A stretch of 64,000 nucleotides of DNA from Roseiarcus sp963820775. GTDB lineage: Bacteria; Pseudomonadota; Alphaproteobacteria; Rhizobiales; Beijerinckiaceae. The notes beneath the pieces are model-generated. The model ran no database searches. It saw only the letters and a program-made list of their open reading frames with translations, and had not been told where the DNA came from. Positions 16,682 through 25,577 of this stretch are shown here, piece after piece. The first letter of the stretch is position 1. Each line of letters starts with the position of its first letter. Both the position numbers and the translations under genes were made by a program. The stretch is from contig CAWGBF010000001.1 in NCBI GenBank assembly GCA_963820775.1, forward strand, positions 434,001 to 498,000, read 5' to 3'.

Positions 16682-17456
16682 ATGTACCTGGAGCGCTTCA
16701 ATCTCAAAGGCCGCGTCGCCGTCGTTACCGGGGGCGGGCGGGGAATCGGCCTCGCTTGCGTGGAGGCGCTGTCGGAGGCGGGCGCTTATGTCTATATCGC
16801 CGACCGCAATCTCAAGGTCGCTCAGGAAGCGCAAGCGGCGATGAAAGCCAAAGGCTACACTGCCGAAACGATCGGGATGGAGGTCACCGAACTCGAAGCA
16901 GGTCGACGCCGCAGCGGCGCTGGTGATGGCGGACAAGGGCCGCATCGACATCCTGGTCTGCAACGCCGGCATCGCGCGATCCGAAACCCCGGCGGAAGAC
17001 GTCACCGACGAGCACTGGCTGAATGTCATCGACGTCAACCTCAACGGCCTTTTCTGGTGTTGCCGGGCGTTTGGCCGACCCATGCTGGCGGCGGGGCGCG
17101 GCTCGATCATCAACCTCGGCTCGATGTCTGGATTCATTGTCAACAAGCCGCAGCCACAGGCCTATTACAATGCTTCGAAAGCGGCCGTGCATCATCTGAC
17201 GAAATCGCTTGCGGCCGAATGGGGCGCGCGCGGCGTTCGGGTCAACGCTGTTGCGCCAACCTACATCAACACGCCGATGACCGCCCTCGGCAAGATCAAT
17301 AAGCCAATGTTCGACGCCTGGATCGACGGCACGCCGATGGCGCGCATGGGCGAACCGGATGAGATCGCCGCCGTCGTCTTGTTTCTCGCTTCCGACGCAG
17401 CAAGCCTGCTAACCGGGTCAATCGTGCTGGCTGACGGCGGCTATACGTGCTGGTAA
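16682..17456 (+). pseudogene. short-chain polyol dehydrogenase (SDR), frameshifted
   Basis: Classical SDR of about 257 residues if repaired, most like sugar-alcohol dehydrogenases of alphaproteobacteria. The first part has the NAD site VTGGGRGIGLA; the second part has VCNAG, the catalytic Ser-Tyr-Lys set (NLGSMSG, YYNASK) and the C-terminal GSIVLADGGYTCW. The frame breaks at GAACTC (16889-16894); removing one C gives VTESKQVDAAAALVMADKG, which joins the halves without loss. A GGAGG ten bases before the ATG supports the start. It is the third gene in the polyol locus with a one-base insertion of this kind. Confidence 0.88.
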
Positions 17457-17491
17457 AGGCATGACGACGTCGATACGCGGGTAGGGGCAAT

Positions 17492-18283
17492 ATGGACCTT
17501 GGACTTAAGGGGAAAGTCGCTGTCGTCACCGGCGGCAGCGTCGGCATTGGCCTTGCGATCGCCGAGGGGCTCGCGGCCGAGGGCGTCGACATCGTCGTCG
17601 CTGCCCGCAATGTGGAGCGGGTTCGGGGAGAGGCGAGCCGGATCGCAAAATCCTTCGGCGTCCGCGCTGAAGGGGTCGCTTGCGACATCGCCACCCGCGA
17701 GGGCACGGACCACCTTATCGCCGACGTCAAGCGGCTGTTCGGCGGCGCCGACATTCTGATCAACAACGCGGGCACCGGCAGCAACGAGACGGTGATGGAG
17801 GCGCCGGACGAGAAATGGCAGGCCTACTGGGACCTGCACGTGATGGCGGCGGTAAGGCTCGCGCGCGGCCTCGCGCCGCTCATGAAAGAGCGAGGCGGCG
17901 GCGTCATTCTGCACAACGCCTCGATCTGCGCTGCGCAACCGCTGTGGTACGAGCCGATCTACAATGTCACCAAAGCGGCGCTGATGATGTTCTCGAAGTC
18001 GCTTTCGACCGAGCTCATCGGCGACAATATCCGCGTCGACTGCGTCAATCCCGGCCTCATACTGACGCCGGATTGGATCAAGACCGCAAAGCAACTCACC
18101 GCCGACAAGGGCGGCGACTATGAGGCCTATCTCGACAGCGTCGCGCGAGAGCATGCGCCAATCAAACGCTTCGCGACGCCTGAGGAGCTGGCGAACTTCT
18201 TCGTCTTTCTTTGCTCGGAGCGAGCGAGCTATTCCGTCGGTTCAACCTATTACGTCGATGGGGGAATGCTGAAGTCGGTCTGA
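17492..18283 (+). CDS. SDR-family oxidoreductase
   Basis: Intact short-chain dehydrogenase of 263 residues. Cofactor site TGGSVGIGLAIAEGL with VVAARN after it, which points to a free choice of NADP (Arg after the second strand). NNAGTG, catalytic Ser in HNASICA, Tyr and Lys in YNVTKAAL, and the C-terminal SYSVGSTYYVDGG are all in place. It starts 35 bases after the frameshifted SDR and ends the polyol locus. It may oxidise a second sugar alcohol or reduce the ketose; a role outside the pathway is also possible. Confidence 0.88.
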   Translation: MDLGLKGKVAVVTGGSVGIGLAIAEGLAAEGVDIVVAARNVERVRGEASRIAKSFGVRAEGVACDIATREGTDHLIADVKRLFGGADILINNAGTGSNETVMEAPDEKWQAYWDLHVMAAVRLARGLAPLMKERGGGVILHNASICAAQPLWYEPIYNVTKAALMMFSKSLSTELIGDNIRVDCVNPGLILTPDWIKTAKQLTADKGGDYEAYLDSVAREHAPIKRFATPEELANFFVFLCSERASYSVGSTYYVDGGMLKSV

Positions 18284-18320
18284 ACGCTGTTGTCCTGCGA
18301 CGGCGCCCGAGCCAGCGGAC

Positions 18321-18587
18321 TCAATGATGGATCTGCGCCCTCTCTTCCGCTTGCAGATTCGTGCGTTCGGCGTCCGCCAGGCGGATCAGGTTGGTGACGC
18401 CGACCACGCCCGGAACGCTTTTCGCGTCGGATTCGGCGCAACTCCTTTGATAAGCTAGGTCCACCATTCCGGAAACCGTCACCCAGCCGTTTTCGACGTC
18501 GACGCTTAGGCGATCCCTGGGGACCGCCAGGTCCCAATAGAGCGCGTTCAAAACGCGCACGCGCACGTCTTCTCTCTGCATCCACAT
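18321..18587 (-). CDS. small BON-domain protein
   Basis: An 88-residue protein that is essentially one BON domain: an alpha-beta fold with ALYWDLAVPRDRLSVDVENGWVTV, the glycine-rich turn GMVDLAYQR and the second strand GVVGVTNLI. BON domains bind membranes or phospholipids and are common in osmotic-stress proteins. No signal peptide is seen. The ribosome site GGGGAGGT just before the ATG is strong. It lies tail-to-tail with the last SDR gene and is not part of the polyol locus. Confidence 0.85.
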   Translation of the reverse strand: MWMQREDVRVRVLNALYWDLAVPRDRLSVDVENGWVTVSGMVDLAYQRSCAESDAKSVPGVVGVTNLIRLADAERTNLQAEERAQIHH

Positions 18588-18757
18588 CTTGACCTCCCCG
18601 CGTCCAAGGAATCTTTGAGTTTTTTAAAACCTTGCGGCTCCCGACGATCTCATTATCGCGAGCGGCGCTCGGTCTCCTGACGCTGGACAAAACGATAGCG
18701 CGTCAGTTGAGCGGAATTTTGACGGGGTCGCCGACAGAAGAGCGCAAACGCGCCTAG

Positions 18758-19918
18758 TCAGATCTGTGGCCGCGGTTCGGACTCGGCTTGCAGGAACACG
18801 CCGTCGTCGACATTCATGGCGTTGCCGCGCCAGACGACGTTGCGGCCGGACCAGCCGCGCGCCCAGAGGAACGGTAGCACGAGGTCGCGCACGAGCCAGG
18901 CCGCGGGACTTCGCCACGACAGCGGCCAGCCGGCGGCGAAGGCGAGGACGGCCTCGGCGCCGTAACAGAACACAGCCGCCAGTACACCGCCGACGACCGG
19001 ATCGATCCCGAAGTCTGGAGCGGCGACCGCGGCGGCGACGAAGGTGAGAAGGCTGGTCGTCAGGAGTTCGGGAGCGAAAAAGAATGGGAAGGTGGCGCGC
19101 CTCAGCCGCGCCCAGCGAAGCTGCCGCGACCAGACGTCCCGCAGACGTCGTCGGCCGAGCGGCTGCTGGAACGGCCGGTCGACCAGATGGGCGTTGAATC
19201 CCTGCGCCCGGATGAGTTTCGTGGCCGCCGCATCTTCCGCGATCTCCGCGCCCAACGCCTCAATGCTTCCGCCCGCTTCCAGCGTCTCCCGACGCCATAG
19301 CATCGTCTTGCCCTGGGCGAAGCCGTAGCCGCAGGATTCGCCCGCATATTGCCAGCGCGCCTGATAGGTGTTGAGAAAGGCGCACTCGATCTCGGCGGCG
19401 AAAGACTCGGGTCGAGAGCCGATCGGCGGGGCGCAGACGATGCCGGTGTCGGGGCGCCAGCGTTCGAGCAAACGCTGAATGTAGTCGTCTGGCATCAACA
19501 CATTGGAATCGGCGATGATCACCCAATCGTAGCGGGCCGCCTTCCATCCCTTGACGACGTTATTGAGCTTGGGGTTGGCGCTGATCCGGTCATCGCCGAT
19601 CAGCAGGCGCGCGGGGCGGTTTGGGTTGGCCGCGATCGCGCCGCGCACCAGGGGCGCGATCGGATCGTCGCCGCTGGCAAGGCAGAAGATGATCTCATAG
19701 CTTGGATAATCGAGCGCGAAGATCGACCGCAGCGTATCGCGCGAGAACGTCTCGACGCCGCACAAAGGTTGCACGATTGTGACGCTCGGGGCGTCCTTAG
19801 GCGGCGGCAGCGCTCCGCCCGCTCGCCGCCTGCACCGCATCGTGGCGAGCACGACGCTTAGGCCATGAATCCCCGCGCTGGTAGCGCAAATCCCCGCCGC
19901 CAGGGCGCCTATAGTCAT
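18758..19918 (-). CDS. hpnI: GT21-type glycosyltransferase, hopanoid biosynthesis HpnI-like
   Basis: Membrane glycosyltransferase of 386 residues, of the ceramide-glucosyltransferase (GT21) type. N-terminal membrane segment, then the family motifs: CLASGDDP, the metal-binding ADSNVLM, AEDAAATKL and the RQLRWARLRR motif, followed by hydrophobic segments near the C-terminus. HpnI adds N-acetylglucosamine to bacteriohopanetetrol in hopanoid side-chain synthesis, and the length and motifs fit. No other hpn gene is next to it here, so the exact role rests on family similarity only; a glucosylceramide synthase is the alternative. Confidence 0.8.
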   Translation of the reverse strand: MTIGALAAGICATSAGIHGLSVVLATMRCRRRAGGALPPPKDAPSVTIVQPLCGVETFSRDTLRSIFALDYPSYEIIFCLASGDDPIAPLVRGAIAANPNRPARLLIGDDRISANPKLNNVVKGWKAARYDWVIIADSNVLMPDDYIQRLLERWRPDTGIVCAPPIGSRPESFAAEIECAFLNTYQARWQYAGESCGYGFAQGKTMLWRRETLEAGGSIEALGAEIAEDAAATKLIRAQGFNAHLVDRPFQQPLGRRRLRDVWSRQLRWARLRRATFPFFFAPELLTTSLLTFVAAAVAAPDFGIDPVVGGVLAAVFCYGAEAVLAFAAGWPLSWRSPAAWLVRDLVLPFLWARGWSGRNVVWRGNAMNVDDGVFLQAESEPRPQI

Positions 19919-19993
19919 GGGTCGAGATTACCCGAATCACAAGGCCATGTCACACCATATTGCGGCGCCGGCGCGACGCTTCTATGAAGGCGA

Positions 19994-21343
19994 ATGGCCC
20001 CTCTTCCGGTGGTCCGGTTCGCGCCTTCGCCGACCGGCCGCATTCATATCGGCAACGCCCGCACCGCTCTGCTCAATTGGCTCTTCGCCCGCCCCCGCGG
20101 GGGCAAGTTCATCCTGCGCTTTGACGACACGGATCTCGAGCGTTCGAGGGCGGAATACGCCGACGCGATCGAGGCGGATCTGGAATGGCTCGGAATTCGG
20201 CCGGACCTGGTGCGCCGCCAATCCGACCGGATGGCGGCGTATGGCGAGGCCGCTGCGAAACTCAAGGATCTGGGCCGGCTGTACCCAGCCTACGAGACGG
20301 CGGAGGAGCTCGACCGGCGTCGCAAGCGGCAACAGGCGCTCGGCCGGCCGCCGATCTATGACCGCGCCGCCTTGCGCCTGTCCGCTGACGAGCGGGCCGC
20401 GCTCGAAGCGTCAGGCCGCAAGCCGCATTGGCGTTTCCGCCTCGAACCGACGACCGTGCGCTGGAACGATATCGTTCGCGGCGACAGCCATATCGATTGC
20501 GCCTCGCTCTCCGATCCGGTCCTGCGCCGCGCGGATGGAACCTATCTCTACACGCTGCCCTCCGTGATCGACGACATCGACTTCGGCGTGACGCATGTCA
20601 TTCGCGGCGAGGATCACGTCACCAATACTGCCGTGCAGATCCAGATTTTCGAAGCACTCGCTGGCGCGGCGCCAAGCTTCGGCCACCACAACCTTCTGAC
20701 CGACGCTGGCGGCGGGGGACTGTCGAAGCGCTCCGGCGCGCTGTCGATCGCCGCGTTGCGCACTAAAGGAATCGAGTCGCTCGCCGTCGCCGCGCTCGCG
20801 GTTCTGGTTGGTTCGGCCGAGGCGGTGCGTCCGGTCGGCTCGCTTGACGAACTGGCGGACCTCATCGACCTTTCGCACCTATCCCATGGCGCGGCCCGAT
20901 TTGACGAAGCCGAGCTCGAAGCGCTTTCCGCGCGCATGCTGCATCGGACGCCATATACGGCGGTCGCCGACCGGCTGGCCGCGCTCGGCATCACGGGACC
21001 GAGCGCCGAGCCTCTGTGGCTGGCGGTTCGGGGCAACCTTTCGCGCCTCGACGATGCGTCGATCTGGCGGCAAGTGGCTGAAGGCGAGGTCGCGCCGATC
21101 GTCGAGGACGCCGACTATCTGAGCCTCGCCGCCTCATGCGCGCCCGAGGGTCCGTGGGACCAAACGACCTGGGGCGCTTGGACGGCGCGGCTCAAGCAGC
21201 TCACCGGCCGCAAGGGGCGGGCGCTGTTTCACCCCTTGCGCCTGGCCTTGACGGGCCAGGAGGCAGGGCCGGAGCTCGCCGTTCTCCTGCCGCTGATCGG
21301 CCGCGCTAGAGCGCTGGCCCGACTATCCGCACCGGGCGCTTGA
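19994..21343 (+). CDS. gltX: glutamyl-tRNA synthetase
   Basis: Class I aminoacyl-tRNA synthetase of 449 residues that charges tRNA with glutamate in the cytoplasm. The HIGH signature is seen as PSPTGRIHIGNAR near residue 11 and the KMSKS-like signature as GLSKRSGALS near 250. IRGEDHVTNT and the anticodon-binding helical half follow. The length suits the second, short GltX found in many alphaproteobacteria; a YadB-type GluQ-RS would be shorter and lack the C-terminal half. The gene overlaps the convergent DUF2865 gene by 38 bases at its 3' end. Confidence 0.92.
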   Translation: MAPLPVVRFAPSPTGRIHIGNARTALLNWLFARPRGGKFILRFDDTDLERSRAEYADAIEADLEWLGIRPDLVRRQSDRMAAYGEAAAKLKDLGRLYPAYETAEELDRRRKRQQALGRPPIYDRAALRLSADERAALEASGRKPHWRFRLEPTTVRWNDIVRGDSHIDCASLSDPVLRRADGTYLYTLPSVIDDIDFGVTHVIRGEDHVTNTAVQIQIFEALAGAAPSFGHHNLLTDAGGGGLSKRSGALSIAALRTKGIESLAVAALAVLVGSAEAVRPVGSLDELADLIDLSHLSHGAARFDEAELEALSARMLHRTPYTAVADRLAALGITGPSAEPLWLAVRGNLSRLDDASIWRQVAEGEVAPIVEDADYLSLAASCAPEGPWDQTTWGAWTARLKQLTGRKGRALFHPLRLALTGQEAGPELAVLLPLIGRARALARLSAPGA

Positions 21344-22619
21344 CTCCGTCGGGTCCGGTGACTTCCACCCTGCGCCCCTGATTCACGCTGAAGCTCTTGG
21401 CGCCCTCCATGTCGTCGCCGGCGATGCCCGAGGTTTCGCGGCTGACTGCTGCGGCGGCGGCGCTGAGCTTGGTGTCGGCGCCGTTGGCGTCGAGGACCGG
21501 CGCGATCGCCGTGTCGGACGAAGGCGCCCCGGGCGTTGCCCCAGGTGTTGCGCCTAGCCCAGGAGCAGGCGCGGCACCTGGCCCAGCGACCACAGACGCG
21601 TTTGGCGCGCCGGGCTTGCCCTTCGAATCTGTGGCTGGTTTGGCCTTGGGATCAATTATTGGCCGGGCCATCTCCGCCGACTTCTCCGGCGTCACCAGAA
21701 TGTCGTGCTTCTCGTGGCCATACCGCGCTTCCGCGTCGGCCAGCGCCTCCGCCCAGCTCTGCCCCTTGCGCCGGCAGGAGCAGCTCGGATCGTAGGCTTT
21801 CTCGAATTTGCCGGCGTTGGGCAAATTTGCGTAAGGCTCCCCCGTCGGCGAGGCGGCCTCGTCGACAGTGCCGCCGAACGGAAATGAGTAAAGGGCCATG
21901 TCGGCGTTGGGACACAAGGACCTGCAAACGTCCTCCAGGCTGTCCGCCCGGCTTCCGGCGCCCGAATAGGAAACGGGGAAGAAGCTGCCGTCGCAGGTCC
22001 GCACGCATACCGCATACGAACCGGAGTGCGCGACAACGCCCCCTTCCCCTTTCTCGCCTGGTTGCCCGGACGGCTCATTCTGTTGCCCGCGATCCTCGAA
22101 CCGGGCGTCCGTCTGGCCCTGGTCAGGAGGTGGAGCCGCGAGCCTCGCTAGGCCGCCGAACAGAGCCTCGAAGACATTGCCGGGGCCCGATGGCGCGTGG
22201 AGGCATTCGGCGTTGTAGCGGGCGACAAGATCGCCGGCCCCCCCGCCCGCGCGCGCCTGCAGGTCGGCGAGATTGGCCTGCATGCGCGCGATTTGGCCAT
22301 CGAGCTCGCCGCATTGCGCCGGCGGATCCGATCCGAATATCAGGAACTTGCGATTGCCGCAGCCGAGCGAGCGCGCATAGGCGCTGGTGCGCCCGAGTTC
22401 GGCGCGCTGACGCTCAACGGCGGCCTGCGAGCCGCTCGACCCGCGGCGAGCCGCGATGGCTTGCTGCAAGCGGGCGCATTCGCCGGCGTTTTGCGCCACC
22501 GCAACGTCGCCGCCAAAAGCGACGATCGCAGCCGCGAGCGCGGCTAAAGCGCCGGCCGAGGCCAGAATGCTGCGCTGTCCGAGCGCGCGTCGCATGCGTG
22601 TGTTCGCCGCCGCCTTCAT
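21306..22619 (-). CDS. DUF2865 secreted protein
   Basis: Exported protein of about 437 residues from the ATG chosen here; an upstream start at 22700 is possible but adds no signal. Signal peptide: Arg-rich N-terminus, then SILASAGALAALAAAIVAFGG, ending AVAQ. The mature part begins CARLQQAIAARRG and continues to the DUF2865 core VCVRTCDGSFFPVSYSGAG with DVCRSLCPNADMALYSFP and SCSCRR, a cysteine-rich set likely held by disulphides. A Pro/Ala/Gly-rich low-complexity stretch follows (PGAAPAPGLGATPGATPG). The family is restricted mainly to Rhizobiales and its function is unknown. Its 3' end overlaps gltX. Confidence 0.82.
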   Translation of the reverse strand: MKAAANTRMRRALGQRSILASAGALAALAAAIVAFGGDVAVAQNAGECARLQQAIAARRGSSGSQAAVERQRAELGRTSAYARSLGCGNRKFLIFGSDPPAQCGELDGQIARMQANLADLQARAGGGAGDLVARYNAECLHAPSGPGNVFEALFGGLARLAAPPPDQGQTDARFEDRGQQNEPSGQPGEKGEGGVVAHSGSYAVCVRTCDGSFFPVSYSGAGSRADSLEDVCRSLCPNADMALYSFPFGGTVDEAASPTGEPYANLPNAGKFEKAYDPSCSCRRKGQSWAEALADAEARYGHEKHDILVTPEKSAEMARPIIDPKAKPATDSKGKPGAPNASVVAGPGAAPAPGLGATPGATPGAPSSDTAIAPVLDANGADTKLSAAAAAVSRETSGIAGDDMEGAKSFSVNQGRRVEVTGPDGVKRPVRIVGPAL

Positions 22620-22848
22620 CCCGACAATCGCCTCCGCGCGCTTTGTGATCCCGAGACGCCCAGGCCCGTGATTGGGCGGGATGCGGTTAGAGACCGACAT
22701 CGCGGCGTCAACAAGGCATGCGCTGGCCAGGTTGCGCCGGGCCTTCTACGTCGTTTCGACGCACGATGCCAGAGGCCTGATGCCAGAGGCCTAAAGCCAT
22801 CCCGCGCCGCGTGTGGCTTCGGCTGGCGGCGTCAGGCATAGTGAGGCG

Positions 22849-24438
22849 ATGGCAGAAACGGACGCGCGCGGCGCCAATGCGCCCGAAATCACCGTCAGCG
22901 AACTGGCGAACGCGCTCAAGCGCGCCATCGAAGACCGGTTCGGCTATATCCGTGTGAGGGGCGAGATTTCCGGCTATCGCGGCCGCCAATCGTCGGGCCA
23001 CGCCTATTTCTCCCTGAAGGACGCCAACGCGCGGCTCGACGCCGTCATTTGGCGCACGACGCTGCAGCGCATGCGGCTCAAGCCCGAAGAGGGGCTCGAG
23101 GTCATTGCGACCGGGCGATTGACCACCTTCCCCGGCAAGTCGACCTACCAGATCGTGATCGAAGCGCTCGAGCTCGCCGGAATCGGCGCGCTGATGGCGC
23201 TGCTCGAGGCGCGGCGCCGGAAACTCGCCGAGGAGGGGCTGTTCGACGCCGCGCGCAAGCGTAAACTCCCGTTCCTGCCGAGAGTAGTGGGCGTGGTGAC
23301 CTCGCCGACCGGCGCCGTCATTCGCGACATTCTGCATCGCCTCGCCGACCGCTTTCCCGTCCGCGTTATCGTCTGGCCGGTGCGCGTTCAGGGCGAGACC
23401 TCGGCGGCCGAGGTCGCCGCCGCGATCGACGGCTTCAATGCGCTGGCCATAGACGGAAGAGTGGCGCGTCCGGACGTGCTGATCGTGGCGCGCGGCGGCG
23501 GCTCGCTCGAGGATCTCATGAGCTTCAACGACGAGGCCGTGGTGCGCGCGGTCGCCCGCAGCGCGATCCCGCTTATCGCTGCGGTCGGCCACGAGACGGA
23601 CTGGACCCTGATCGATCACGCGGCCGACCTGCGTGCGCCCACTCCGACCGCGGCGGCTGAATTCGCCATGCCCGTCCGCGCCGAACTCCTCGCTGCGATC
23701 GCCGACCTGGACGCGCGCCGCCGCGGCGCGGTCCTGCGCTTTTCGCACCGCCTGCGCAGCGACCTGCGCGCGGTGGCTCGCGCTCTGCCAGGGGGCGAGG
23801 CGATGCTGGCCGGTCCGCGCCAGCGCCTCGACCGCGCGACGGAGACGCTCGCTCAGCGCATGCGCGGGGCGATCGACCAGCGCGCGCTCAGGACGGCGGG
23901 ACTGGCCCGAAGTCTTGCGCGCCATTCGCCACGCGCCCATCTCGCGGGCTTGCGCGAGCGGTTGAGAGGGCTCAGCGGGCGTTTGGCGAGAGCGCGGCCG
24001 CTTCTCATCGAACGGCCGCGCCGGTCAGCGGAGGCCGTGACCCGGGCCTTCGTCCGCGAGGCGGCGCTCTTGGCGAGGCGGCGCGGCGAACAGGCGGCGG
24101 CGCTGACCCGCCTCGCCGCCCGCATGACGCGCGCCTATGAGGAACGCCTGAAGAGCCTGCGCGCGGATCTCGTTTCCAAGGAGCAACTCCTCGGCGCGAT
24201 GAGCTATCGGGGCGTCTTGTCACGCGGCTTTGCGCTTGTGCGAGATGAGACGCAAAAGCCTCTGTGGCGCGCGGACGAGGTTAGGCAGGCGCAGCGCCTC
24301 GAGATCGAATTCGCCGATGGGAAGATCGGCGCCATAGCCGGAGGGCGCGTCGGGCCGCCCCTGACGCCGCCCGCCCTGCTGCCCCGCAGACGCCCAAAAC
24401 CGGACAAGGACGCGGGAGGGCAGGGGTCGCTGTTCTGA
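22849..24438 (+). CDS. xseA: exodeoxyribonuclease VII large subunit
   Basis: Large subunit of exonuclease VII, 529 residues, acting with XseB on single-stranded DNA ends. N-terminal OB-fold (ITVSELANALKRAIEDRFGYI, VRGEISGYRG, GHAYFSLKD), then the catalytic core with VGVVTSPTGAVIRDI, ARGGGSLEDL and AAVGHETDWTLID, and a long Arg-rich helical stretch from about residue 290 to 470 typical of the coiled-coil region. The C-terminus ends GQGSLF. GTGAGG precedes the chosen ATG. The gene is monocistronic here, with xseB elsewhere. Confidence 0.95.
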   Translation: MAETDARGANAPEITVSELANALKRAIEDRFGYIRVRGEISGYRGRQSSGHAYFSLKDANARLDAVIWRTTLQRMRLKPEEGLEVIATGRLTTFPGKSTYQIVIEALELAGIGALMALLEARRRKLAEEGLFDAARKRKLPFLPRVVGVVTSPTGAVIRDILHRLADRFPVRVIVWPVRVQGETSAAEVAAAIDGFNALAIDGRVARPDVLIVARGGGSLEDLMSFNDEAVVRAVARSAIPLIAAVGHETDWTLIDHAADLRAPTPTAAAEFAMPVRAELLAAIADLDARRRGAVLRFSHRLRSDLRAVARALPGGEAMLAGPRQRLDRATETLAQRMRGAIDQRALRTAGLARSLARHSPRAHLAGLRERLRGLSGRLARARPLLIERPRRSAEAVTRAFVREAALLARRRGEQAAALTRLAARMTRAYEERLKSLRADLVSKEQLLGAMSYRGVLSRGFALVRDETQKPLWRADEVRQAQRLEIEFADGKIGAIAGGRVGPPLTPPALLPRRRPKPDKDAGGQGSLF

Positions 24439-24509
24439 GGCGGCGCCGGCTAATTAAACTGGCTTAAGCCGTATTTTATCCAAACAAATCCAAGCAAACC
24501 CAAGCAGCA

Positions 24510-24547
24510 CCAAATAAATCCAAGCAAAATAGCTTGGTTTTATTTGG
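24510..24547 (+). terminator. hairpin and repeated CCAAGCA tracts after xseA
   Basis: A 16-base stem with one mismatch (left arm 24510-24525, right arm 24532-24547, loop of six) is followed by TTTTATT, so it may end the xseA transcript. Just before it CCAAGCA-like units repeat (24482-24526) in a run much poorer in GC than its surroundings. Confidence 0.5.
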
Positions 24548-24757
24548 TTTTATTCGTCCGAATCGGGGCTTTTCAATGGGTTACGGCGAATCCAAATAAG
24601 AAATTTCTGTCCGGCCTCCAATTCGCTTTCCGGGCTGCGGACGAAGTGTCAAAGCCGCTCTTCCTCCTCTTGGCGCCGCCGCCCGCCTACCATCATGGCC
24701 GCGCTTCATCTGCCGAACAGCATAGCGGAGGATTCGGTTTAGCGCAAGAAAATGTTC

Positions 24758-25058
24758 GGCTCGTATAGCGCTAGGTGTTGGGAGTGAAATCTCGGAGCTT
24801 CGTGGGCGGGCCGTAAGGCGTCCTGGCCGGGCTTGACCCGGCCATCCACGCGGTCGGGCGCGTTAACCGCCCGCGGGGTGGGCGGAAAAGCTAAGCAATA
24901 CAGAGCATTGCCTTTGTAGGTCTTGCAGGGTCGCGGGGATGGCGGACTCGTCTCTGCCGGCGGCGTGGCGTAGATGGCCGGGTCAAGCCCGGCCAGGACG
25001 AGAAAAGTTCGGCGCGCAATGGGGAGGAGGCGAAACAACGGCTAGCGCTATAAGAGCC
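24758..25058. repeat. 301-bp nested palindromic repeat
   Basis: The outer arms are GGCTCGTATAGCGCTAG (24758-24774) and CTAGCGCTATAAGAGCC (25042-25058), which pair at 16 of 17 positions. Inside lies a perfect 27-base inverted repeat, 24820-24846 against 24973-24999, of the type GTCCTGGCCGGG...GGCCATC that is a common Rhizobiales interspersed repeat. The right outer arm recurs exactly at 7114-7130, next to the first IS. The rest of the gap 24439-25327 holds no recognised gene. Confidence 0.65.
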
Positions 25059-25577
25059 AAATGTTCGACAGAAAATGCAGAAAAAAATTGCACGGGTTCC
25101 CGGCCGCCGGCTGGGCCATTGCGAGCCTAATCGATGGCCTCCTTCGATCGATTTCGAAGTCGCGAAGGATATCTCATGCCACGCGTAACTCCGCAGTCGC
25201 GTCGACGGTTCCAGACTGCCCCGGCAGACAATCGACCCGGCGGCCCGGAACAAAGACGAGAAACATAGCGTTGGCCGGGCGCGATCCAATCCAACGTATC
25301 GGGAAGACCCAACCAAGGGAGTTTCCGATGAAATACTTTTTGATAGCTGCGCTCTCGGCGACAGCAATCTCTGGGCTTGCAGCTGCAGCGCCCGCCGCCG
25401 CTCAAGCAACGGCGCCGGGTTCGCCGAGAGGCACAGCGCCAGTCACGATTGAGGGCTACGGCCCTTCGTCGGCCATCGTCTGCGATCGGGCGGGCACGAC
25501 CTGCTGGCATTCGGTGGAGCGGTATGACTATCCGCGGAGGCCGTGCGAAAAGGCGATGTTCAAGAGCCTATGCGGGA

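Noticed and set aside
11852..16894. Programmed ribosomal frameshifting in smoE, smoF and the SDR
   Set aside because: No slippery heptamer or downstream structure is shared, the intact homologues of these families do not use frameshifting, and three such events in one operon are better explained by indels or sequencing errors.
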